Shown: positions 7,135 through 13,111 of the stretch, piece by piece
Layout of the letters: the number at the start of each line of letters is the position of its first letter
Numbering within the stretch: the first letter of the stretch is position 1
Origin: a virus
Strand: one strand, 5' to 3'
DNA: 21,077 bases
IMG/VR virus record: IMGVR_UViG_3300031857_001658
Span: 1 to 21,077 of that record
Made by a program: the position numbers and the translations under genes
Notes under the pieces: model-generated
Told to the model about the DNA's origin: nothing
Database searches by the model: none
Seen by the model: the letters and a program-made list of their open reading frames with translations, nothing else

Positions 7135-7548
7135 TTACACCAAAAAATTAAAAATTAAATAAATCAAAGCGGAAGGAAGTAAAGCAAAGTAAAAAGTAAA
7201 CCACACCCAGTTGAACTTTTTGAATATAAAATAGTAAACTACGAGAAAAGACTCATCGTCAGTTCCGTCTATCGGTTCAAGAGATACGGAAATCATTTCC
7301 TCTATACCTGCCTTTCTGAGGTACTCGTTTATTGGCTTTAGCATATCAAAGACAAAAGAAGGTCTAACATCTTTACCCAGATCAGGCGACATCGTCACTT
7401 CAGGTGGCAAATTTACAACGGTGTATATCCGACAAAGCCAGTCATATCTAAGATTCTTCCTAGTCCAGATTATCTCCTTGGCTGATTCTTCCTTAATTAT
7501 CTTCCGATACTTAAGGTATATTAAAAACTCTTTTAGTGCTGAGAACAT
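7135..7548 (-). CDS. Small protein with C-terminal membrane anchor
   Basis: This 137-aa protein has a soluble N-terminal part and one hydrophobic segment at the extreme C-terminus (about 113-135), a tail-anchored layout. A compact block, LRYDWLCRIYTVVNLPPEV (about 33-51), looks like a conserved core; I have an impression of similar sequences in T4-like phages of cyanobacteria but cannot name the family. It is not recognisable as a lysis protein. It lies 35 bases after the ECF-like sigma factor and 6 before the nuclease gene, so it is part of the same operon. Confidence 0.75.
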   Translation of the reverse strand: MFSALKEFLIYLKYRKIIKEESAKEIIWTRKNLRYDWLCRIYTVVNLPPEVTMSPDLGKDVRPSFVFDMLKPINEYLRKAGIEEMISVSLEPIDGTDDESFLVVYYFIFKKFNWVWFTFYFALLPSALIYLIFNFLV

Positions 7549-7583
7549 AGTATCTTCATTTTATTATTATAGACCCAGATGGG

Positions 7584-8189
7584 TTAGTGTTTCTTAACCT
7601 TTCTTTTTATCTGAGCTCTAGCTCTCCTGATTCTAGTTGCGATCGATCTCTTTTTTATGCCATACTTGTGGGCTATGTCCTTATACTTCATACCGTTTAT
7701 CTCACGGTCAATCATGATGTCACGATATATTTCAGGAAGAGCACGGATTTCATCTATAACAGAGTCGTAGATCTCCTCTAGTGTGTTCTCCTCTTTGAAA
7801 CAGTAATCGGGTGAATCCTCTAGAGTGTAAGCCCCGTCAGTAAGGGTGTTTGAATTTTTCTTATTGGAGTGATAATCTATCTCCTGGTCGCTCTGTGAAA
7901 CGAATCTGCTTCTAGACTTTATAAGGAGTAGGCTTTCATTTCGGGCTATATTATAGCACCAGGTGGAAAAATTAGCTCTCTCGCTATTGTACTGATCTAT
8001 CTTGGTCCATATTTTGGACATAGTATTAATGAAAGCATCTTCTGCTTGTTCTCTATCTTTTAGAATTACAAAGCAATGGTTTAGTATACCAGGCCTAAGT
8101 CTGTCAAATAAATCAACGAAAGATTTTTCATTCTTCTCGATTAAAAAAATCTCCGCTAGGGATTGGATGTTGTTCTCTTTTTTAGCCAT
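7584..8189 (-). CDS. ECF-like sigma-70 family factor
   Basis: This 201-aa protein has the two-domain layout of extracytoplasmic-function sigma factors. Region 2 spans about 12-95: a helix with FDRLRPGILNHCF, then DREQAEDAFINTMSKIW and the RNA-polymerase-binding and -10-reading part NFSTWCYNIARNESLLLIKS. A variable linker follows (96-138). Region 4 spans about 140-197: ALPEIYRDIMIDREINGMKY, KDIAHKYGIKKRSIATRIRR and a basic end. It lacks regions 1 and 3. It should guide host RNA polymerase to a subset of promoters, either phage or host, which the sequence does not reveal. No anti-sigma gene is evident, though the adjacent membrane protein (7135-7548) could be considered. It lies 23 bases after the dCMP deaminase stop. 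Confidence 0.85.
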   Translation of the reverse strand: MAKKENNIQSLAEIFLIEKNEKSFVDLFDRLRPGILNHCFVILKDREQAEDAFINTMSKIWTKIDQYNSERANFSTWCYNIARNESLLLIKSRSRFVSQSDQEIDYHSNKKNSNTLTDGAYTLEDSPDYCFKEENTLEEIYDSVIDEIRALPEIYRDIMIDREINGMKYKDIAHKYGIKKRSIATRIRRARAQIKRKVKKH

Positions 8190-8212
8190 ATTTAATATAA
8201 AAATTATCGATT

Positions 8213-8767
8213 TTAAAGTTTAACTATCTCAATTCCACCCATTAAGAGGAATGGAATTGATTCTTTTTTCCTATACAATTCAGTAAACACAACCTTTTTT
8301 ACACCGGATTGTATAATAAGTTTTGAGCACTCGAAGCAAGGTGAAAGAGTTACATACAGTGTAGACCCATCCGAGCTAAGTGTGCTCTTTGAAAGCTTAG
8401 TTATAGCATTAGCTTCAGCGTGCAATACCCAAGACAATGTGTTATTCTCGTCATCCTCACATTGGTTAGGAAATCCAGTTGGGGATCCATTATATCCATC
8501 AGATATTATAGATTTATCCTTCACCACCAAACAACCAACCTGAGCTCTCTTACAACTTGAATTTTTAGACCAAGCTGATGCCATCTCTAAATATATCAAA
8601 TCCCTGTTCCTGTCTTTGTCAGTAGGATGAATAGAATCTCCCAAAAAGCAATGGAACCCACCGGCCTCCGGATCCCTAGATATCCTCCAATTTTCATTTT
8701 CTAGATAGAAGGTGTCATCCAAAAAATCAAGTTCACTATATAGTTGAGATTGCATTCCAGTTTTCAT
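8213..8767 (-). CDS. cd: Deoxycytidylate (dCMP) deaminase
   Basis: This enzyme deaminates dCMP to dUMP, feeding thymidylate synthesis. The 184-aa protein has the zinc-site signatures of the family: His116-Ala-Glu118 (HAEANAI) with the catalytic glutamate, and Pro-Cys144-x-x-Cys147 (SPCFECSKL). It also has the nucleotide-side element SCKRAQVGCLVVKD (71-84) and DGYNGSPTGFPNQC (90-103), as in T4 Cd (193 aa). The first 55 residues precede the usual core start and match nothing I recognise, although total length is near T4 Cd. The gene sits among virion and regulatory genes, not next to a visible thymidylate synthase. The start at ATG 8767 lies 70 bases downstream of the tape-measure candidate. 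Confidence 0.93.
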   Translation of the reverse strand: MKTGMQSQLYSELDFLDDTFYLENENWRISRDPEAGGFHCFLGDSIHPTDKDRNRDLIYLEMASAWSKNSSCKRAQVGCLVVKDKSIISDGYNGSPTGFPNQCEDDENNTLSWVLHAEANAITKLSKSTLSSDGSTLYVTLSPCFECSKLIIQSGVKKVVFTELYRKKESIPFLLMGGIEIVKL

Positions 8768-8837
8768 TAGGGCAAAGGATTAAATAGTATTTCTCGCTAA
8801 TATACTAAATAAACCCGTAGAAAAAAGTATGGTCCCC

Positions 8838-10529
8838 TTAAATTCTTCTAGAATCAGGCCTAAAAGGATCGGGATTGTATATATTAAGCGGACCACTTAA
8901 AGATCTAGCCATACTCCCAAGAAGGGCTTTTATTTCTTTCATATCATTTGATAAAAAAGGAGATCCCTCAGATACACTGACTTCACCCCCAGATTTACTA
9001 GTGGTAGAACTAGATTGTGTATTTCCACCACCGCCACTACCGCTATCTGATTTAGCCTCCATAGGAGCAGCAGATGGGGCTGGGGGTTGAGGTGCAGGCT
9101 GCGTCTGGGAAGCTTCAGCGGGTGCAGGTTTGCTAGTTTTAGAAAGAGCTGCGTTAGACTTTTCAACCTTAGGCCCAGGTTTTTTACCTGCGGGAACTGA
9201 AGCTGGTTTAGCTAAAAGACCGGATGCAGTTTTAGCCGATCCTGCTGTGGTCTTTTCAACTTTCCCGTTTTCACTAAATAATTTCTTATCTAGATTATCC
9301 GTCTGTTTGATACCCTTAGATTCCATTAACTTTGAAATCTCCGCCTCATATTGGCCCATGTAATCTTCAAGGCCAAAAGCTTTTAACATCTCTACACCGC
9401 TCTTTATTGCGTCGGTTCCAGATTTATTTCCTCCCTCTTTTTTAGCAGCGGGTCCTTCACCCTTGTTTACCTTTGATAATTCAGGGGATTCGGTATTTAA
9501 TACAGAAGATTCAGATTTTTTTTTGGCCTCAGAAAACCTTCGATTAGCTTCTTCGTCCATGAATTTCTCGATCTCGTAATTAAGGACATCACTATTGTTA
9601 GCTAAACCAGGGGTTTCTTTAATTAATTGAGCGACGTGGTTATCAACTTCACTCTGTGAAGGGTAAAAATCCTTAAAAAGCATGCTTTTTATTCCGCCAC
9701 TTTCACTGATAATAGATTCTGCTGTCTTGACATTAACTCTACCTGTTTCACCTTTTACACCTGCAAATGGTCCTGCTGTCGGTGCACCAGATGCAGCAGA
9801 TTTCCCTTGCTCTGATATCTTTTTACTTAAAGAGTCTAGGACAGTCAATTTATCAGAATCACTTTTAGTATCTAAACCCAAAGCGGAATTCTCTGCAATA
9901 TCACTCTGTATACTTTTTTTAATCTCCTCTATGGGATATCTACCATTATCACCAACCAAAAAATTATACCCACCTTGATTTTCTACTTTTACGAAACCAT
10001 CTTTTATGAAGTCCTTCATCCTAGGAATTGCATTCAATCCATCTATAAGGTCCGATACATTTAGGGGTACAACTTTGGAACCACCAGGGATCTCCATTAT
10101 TTCTGGTCCGTTTTCTCCTACCACATATGTTCCAGGTTCAGTTGCCTTTCCGCCATCTTTTAAAGCACCTTTTACAGGGACTTTCTGTTGGTTCTGTTTG
10201 GCACTTTTAGATGCCATTAGCTTTGAAATCTCCGCCTCATATTGGCCCATAAAATCTTCAAGGCCGAATTTTTTTAACATCTCTGCTCCCTTCTTTACCG
10301 CATCGTTTTCGGGAAGATTAGGATTTTTTTTAGAACCTGTGGATTCAGCAATTTTATCCGGAAGACCCTGAAGATCCTTAGAGACAGATTTTGATATCTC
10401 CTTAAGATCTTTAGAAACAGATCCTGATATAGCTCCCAGATTTTTGTTGGTTTGCTTTAGCTCTTTAACAACCTCGGCTAAGTTCCTGGAAACATCCAAT
10501 AGCTGTTTGTACTCATTGCTATCCGCCAT
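8838..10529 (-). CDS. Candidate tape-measure or baseplate-hub protein with duplicated motif
   Basis: This 563-aa protein is near the length of T4 gp29 (590 aa), the tape measure and hub protein. The N-terminal 60 residues look like a coiled coil with repeats of SVSKDL. A 31-residue block with GLEDFMGQYEAEISKLM occurs at about 75-105 and again at 372-402. Between them is GTYVVGENGPEIMEIPGGSK (about 133-152), a motif typical of phage tail tape-measure proteins. The region after 410 is rich in Ala/Pro/Lys/Ser/Gly and ends in a short structured tail with a Phe-Arg-Pro-Asp-Ser. No membrane segments are present, unlike many tape measures. Its position directly after the frameshift-type gp26-like gene supports the tape-measure idea, because frameshifted chaperones usually precede the tape measure. 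Function is inferred. Confidence 0.6.
   Translation of the reverse strand: MADSNEYKQLLDVSRNLAEVVKELKQTNKNLGAISGSVSKDLKEISKSVSKDLQGLPDKIAESTGSKKNPNLPENDAVKKGAEMLKKFGLEDFMGQYEAEISKLMASKSAKQNQQKVPVKGALKDGGKATEPGTYVVGENGPEIMEIPGGSKVVPLNVSDLIDGLNAIPRMKDFIKDGFVKVENQGGYNFLVGDNGRYPIEEIKKSIQSDIAENSALGLDTKSDSDKLTVLDSLSKKISEQGKSAASGAPTAGPFAGVKGETGRVNVKTAESIISESGGIKSMLFKDFYPSQSEVDNHVAQLIKETPGLANNSDVLNYEIEKFMDEEANRRFSEAKKKSESSVLNTESPELSKVNKGEGPAAKKEGGNKSGTDAIKSGVEMLKAFGLEDYMGQYEAEISKLMESKGIKQTDNLDKKLFSENGKVEKTTAGSAKTASGLLAKPASVPAGKKPGPKVEKSNAALSKTSKPAPAEASQTQPAPQPPAPSAAPMEAKSDSGSGGGGNTQSSSTTSKSGGEVSVSEGSPFLSNDMKEIKALLGSMARSLSGPLNIYNPDPFRPDSRRI
9323..9414 (-). repeat. Internal repeat copy 2 in tape-measure candidate
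   Basis: This is the second copy of a 92-base segment also at 10214-10305. The first 37 bases on the plus strand differ at one position only, and the rest is diverged but in register. It encodes the block with Gly-Leu-Glu-Asp-Tyr-Met-Gly-Gln-Tyr. Confidence 0.8.
10214..10305 (-). repeat. Internal repeat copy 1 in tape-measure candidate
   Basis: This is the first copy of the repeat, 891 bases from the other. It encodes the block with Gly-Leu-Glu-Asp-Phe-Met-Gly-Gln-Tyr. Near-identical bases in part of the unit indicate either a recent duplication or ongoing gene conversion. Confidence 0.8.
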
Positions 10530-10562
10530 TAATATTAAATTATTTGATTTATATATTTAATA

Positions 10563-10736
10563 TTATCTACGGAGGGTGAAAACATTCTTTTTGCCGTCTG
10601 CCTCCAGGTTACTATTGTTCTCTTCCTCTATCACGATATTCAATTTATCTAGCCATATCTGATATTCGTAATAGGGTATAGACTCCAGCCAATCTGGATC
10701 TATTTTATGCTCTTGCCAGAGCCTAAATTTAATATC
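10563..10736 (-). CDS. Probable +1 frameshift extension of the gp26-like protein (57 aa)
   Basis: Downstream of the gp26-like stop (TGA 10737-10735) the +1 frame is open to a TAA at 10565-10563. It encodes 57 residues with a sensible composition, including KIDPDWLESIPYYEYQIWLD (11-30) and an acidic stretch IEEENN. There is no ATG, GTG or TTG start in this frame before its upstream stop near 10860. The zero frame ends CTT CTT TGA TAT; a ribosome slipping from CTT to TTT would continue with GAT ATT AAA, giving a 419-aa fusion. CTT TGA is the exact shift site of bacterial prfB. The aromatic plus Glu pattern of the extension resembles the T part of tail-assembly chaperones and the gp26/gp51 group of T4-like phages, an impression from memory. 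The alternative is a sequencing indel in the shared region 10735-10860. Confidence 0.65.
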   Translation of the reverse strand, partial: DIKFRLWQEHKIDPDWLESIPYYEYQIWLDKLNIVIEEENNSNLEADGKKNVFTLRR

Positions 10737-10740
10737 AAAG
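10735..10740 (-). promoter_or_regulatory. prfB-type +1 recoding site CTT TGA
   Basis: The last sense codon (CTT 10740-10738) and stop (TGA 10737-10735) of the gp26-like gene form the hexamer used for +1 frameshifting in release factor 2 genes. The upstream bases (AGA AAA CTT) contain no strong Shine-Dalgarno-like stimulator of the kind seen in E. coli prfB. That could mean low efficiency, a different stimulator, or a chance match. Confidence 0.5.
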
Positions 10741-11823
10741 AAGTTTTCTAAGGATATCTGAAATAATGAAAAGTGATCTAATCCCGCCGGGAAATGATAT
10801 TTCAGCGGAGACCTCCCTACCTCCGCATTTAGGACATTTAACAGAAGCTTTTGGCTTAGTCCCTATCTTTATTCTTTCAGATAGTATGAAGTATAAAGAG
10901 AATTCCTCCTTTGTCCAGTAATCCATCTTTCTCATCTCGTTCATTATGAATTGATTATCCATCACCCTCCATTCTTCAAATAGGAATGGAGATATTTTAA
11001 GGAAAGAGTCATCAACATCTATATTGTTCTTTAAACAATGAGCAGTGAACTCAGATATTCTTTGAGTTACTCCTATACTAGGAACATACATTCTAATGGG
11101 ATTTGATGATCCACCTATTTGAAAGGTAAAGCATCTATTTGTAGGATCATAATATTTAGAAACCTCAGAATCCAAGGTATATGAAGCTAAAACACCGGTT
11201 CTTAATTCAAATCCATTTGTCAGCGGGCATTCTTTTTTATTCTCACACTCGGTTTCGGGGAAGAGTACAACTGAATTTTCACCCTTTACAAAGGTTAAAT
11301 CCCTTATTGCTACAATTATGAAAAATCTATCCTCTGACTTAAGATCCTTGTAAGAAACCACTCCTTCGTTTGGGAATTCCATAGAAAGGCACCTGTCTAG
11401 AATATACCCTAATTTTTCTTCTATGTCCAATCTATCTGTCTCGTCTATAGTTGAGAAGTGGCGGATTTCTTTAACATCAGCAGGTCTAATAGCCATTCTT
11501 ACACCTTCTGGATAAAACATTCCTTTAGAAGGTAGAATATCAACAGGTAGGTTTTTCCAGCCTATGTCGCCGGGTGATATTTTTCTTTCCCCTGCTTGTC
11601 CAGTGTTGCCAAATGGAGTAGCGGGTGCTCTGAAAAAATTCTGAGCTTTACCCAATGATGTTACCTCCTGCTGTTCTTCAGCAGCGGGCGGTGCAGGATC
11701 TTGCTGGGTCATTTGATTCACCTCAGCATATTCTTTGATTTCTTTTTCTGGAAGTGGATCATATTTCAATCCGCCCTCTTCTTCTCTTCTTCTTAGAATT
11801 TCTTCGGGTGATAAGTCTAGCAT
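10735..11823 (-). CDS. 26: gp26-like baseplate hub / tail-assembly protein, zero-frame product
   Basis: This 362-aa protein resembles the T4 baseplate (gp26) family. After a roughly 90-residue charged, Pro/Gln-rich N-terminus comes LPSKGMFYPEG (97-107), VRMAIRPADVKEIRHFSTID (108-127) and the DIEEKLGYILDRCL helix (133-146), which I associate with this family. Cys193 and Cys199 (ECENKKEC) and Cys330/Cys333 (KCPKCGG) may form a zinc site. T4 gp26 is about 208 aa, so this is longer, mainly at the N-terminus. The zero frame stops 29 residues after the CPKC motif; a +1 shift would add 57 residues (10563-10736). The gene begins a new unit after the terminator at 11862-11895. The family call is by motif, not by search. 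Confidence 0.7.
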   Translation of the reverse strand: MLDLSPEEILRRREEEGGLKYDPLPEKEIKEYAEVNQMTQQDPAPPAAEEQQEVTSLGKAQNFFRAPATPFGNTGQAGERKISPGDIGWKNLPVDILPSKGMFYPEGVRMAIRPADVKEIRHFSTIDETDRLDIEEKLGYILDRCLSMEFPNEGVVSYKDLKSEDRFFIIVAIRDLTFVKGENSVVLFPETECENKKECPLTNGFELRTGVLASYTLDSEVSKYYDPTNRCFTFQIGGSSNPIRMYVPSIGVTQRISEFTAHCLKNNIDVDDSFLKISPFLFEEWRVMDNQFIMNEMRKMDYWTKEEFSLYFILSERIKIGTKPKASVKCPKCGGREVSAEISFPGGIRSLFIISDILRKLL

Positions 11824-11861
11824 AACGTATAGGTTTTAAAGTCTTTAGTATATTATATACC

Positions 11862-11895
11862 AATAAAATAAAAAAGCCTCAAAAATATTGAGGCT
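11862..11895 (-). terminator. Rho-independent terminator after tail-tube genes
   Basis: On the minus strand an 8-bp perfect stem (arms 11895-11888 and 11882-11875, five-base loop) is followed by a T-rich tract (11874-11862, one A early on). It lies 30 bases after the stop of the second tube gene. The 38 bases between it and the next start (11823) contain TATATAATATA (minus strand), which could be a promoter -10 element for the gp26-like unit, but A/T richness makes this weak. Confidence 0.85.
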
Positions 11896-11925
11896 ATTGT
11901 GGGGTTTTTGAAAATTTTTGATTCT

Positions 11926-12504
11926 TTACAAGAATGTATCTTCCCAGTAATCACATTTCCATGTTACTGATAGACTGTAGATGCTATTTCCCTGATCGTA
12001 ATCGAGATCCATTGCGTTTATTGGCTCACTTATGAAGCAAGAAGGAATTCTGATTCTTCTAAATACGTCACCTTGCTTATTAAAAACAGAGATAAGAACT
12101 GATCCGACATAATCTCTCTTTAATCCCATTGCGCCAGTTAATGGGTTATAGATTAAATCAGACCACTGTCTAAGTATTTTATAGATAGTCATCGAATTGG
12201 CACTATTAAGGTTAACCTCAAAATCTATGGTCATATCCATATCTGATGTTGAAGGCTCACCTCCAGCATATCTTCTAGTTGCAAACTTATAAAACTGTTC
12301 AACCGGAGCTGAAGGTTGAATGTCTACAGCTAAACCGCTAATGCTTTTAACTTGCTGGGTAAGAATAAACTCGCCCTGGAACTGAGTTGCAGCTTCAGTT
12401 ATCGCAGCAGGTGGTGTTATAAGAACCTCAAATTGGTTCAAATAAACCGGCTCGTAATAGTTTCTAGCCGCTGTAGACTGATTGAAATGTGGTAATCCTG
12501 CCAT
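11926..12504 (-). CDS. Tail tube protein gp19-like, copy 2
   Basis: This 192-aa protein is a clear paralogue of the one encoded just upstream. They share LPHxxxS at the N-terminus, EPVYLNQFEVLITPP (18-32), the KFATRRYAGG element, a long shared centre with Leu-Arg-Gln-Trp and LIYNPLTGAMGLKRDY, SVFNKQGDVFRR, and the C-terminal DYWEDTFL. T4 gp19 (163 aa) forms the inner tube of the contractile tail. This copy has a slightly longer segment after ITPP (AAITEAATQFQGEF). With two copies, one probably builds the main tube and the other a cap, an initiator or a minor ring; which is which cannot be read from the sequence. It starts 13 bases after the stop of copy 1. Confidence 0.85.
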   Translation of the reverse strand: MAGLPHFNQSTAARNYYEPVYLNQFEVLITPPAAITEAATQFQGEFILTQQVKSISGLAVDIQPSAPVEQFYKFATRRYAGGEPSTSDMDMTIDFEVNLNSANSMTIYKILRQWSDLIYNPLTGAMGLKRDYVGSVLISVFNKQGDVFRRIRIPSCFISEPINAMDLDYDQGNSIYSLSVTWKCDYWEDTFL

Positions 12505-12517
12505 TTATGTTATTTTT

Positions 12518-13072
12518 TTATAGGAATGTATCCTCCCAGTAGTCAACCGCCCATTCCATGTTATCGATCTTGTAGATCTCCTCACTGGTATAATTTAATC
12601 CCATAGCGGAAACTGGTTTTATTGGGAAGCAATCTCTGCAAACTACTCTTCTATATACATCTCCCTGTTTGTTAAACATAGAGATTACTATAGTTCCAGT
12701 GTAATCTGTTTTTAAACCCATAGCTCCAGTTAAAGGATTGTAAATAAGATCAGTCCACTGTCTTAGAGTTTTAAAAACATACATTGAATTAGCATCATTA
12801 AGGTTAATCGTGAAACTCAACGAAACGTTCATGTAAGTTGTATCCGGCTTTGCTCCTGCATAGTTTCTTTTAGCAAACTTATACTTCTGGTTAACAGTAG
12901 AAGGATTTTTATCCAGCTGTAACCCATTAACTTTAGTAACGTGCTCTAGCAATATAGGTCCTCCAGCAACCGGTCCTGGAGGGGTAATTGTAACTTCAAA
13001 TTGGTTCAGATAAACAGGTTCAAACTTGTTTATCGAAGACATCGAACTTGAATAGTGTGGTAAATTTGCCAT
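12518..13072 (-). CDS. 19: Tail tube protein gp19-like, copy 1
   Basis: This 184-aa protein is of the T4 tail-tube (gp19) family. It contains EPVYLNQFEVTITPPGP (18-34), KFAKRNYAGAKPDTTYMNVS, Leu-Arg-Gln-Trp-Thr-Asp, LIYNPLTGAMGLKTDYTG and a final DYWEDTFL shared with copy 2. Position directly after the sheath gene, as in T4 (18 then 19), supports it as the main tube protein. It has three extra Cys/Pro positions late in the chain (CRDCFPIKP) where copy 2 has PSCFISEP. It starts at ATG 13072, 39 bases after the sheath stop, in an A/T-rich leader containing GATAAATA. Confidence 0.88.
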   Translation of the reverse strand: MANLPHYSSSMSSINKFEPVYLNQFEVTITPPGPVAGGPILLEHVTKVNGLQLDKNPSTVNQKYKFAKRNYAGAKPDTTYMNVSLSFTINLNDANSMYVFKTLRQWTDLIYNPLTGAMGLKTDYTGTIVISMFNKQGDVYRRVVCRDCFPIKPVSAMGLNYTSEEIYKIDNMEWAVDYWEDTFL

Positions 13073-13111
13073 ATCAAACTATTTATCTATTTTTCTATTG
13101 CGAGCAAATTT

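Noticed and set aside
8939-9166. A second minus-strand frame inside the tape-measure candidate (75 codons)
   Set aside because: Its Leu/His/Pro-rich composition is what a frame-shifted Pro/Ala/Ser-rich region gives; no independent signal supports it.
10783-10794. Frameshift at TTT CCC GGC in the gp26-like gene
   Set aside because: A +1 slip of tRNA-Pro from CCC to CCG would reach the same frame, but the CTT TGA at the stop is a better known site and keeps the complete zero-frame product. It remains a secondary option and also a place for an indel.
11824-11861. A firm promoter call upstream of the gp26-like gene
   Set aside because: TATATAATATA is present, but no matching -35 or TTTG element is visible and every leader here is A/T rich.
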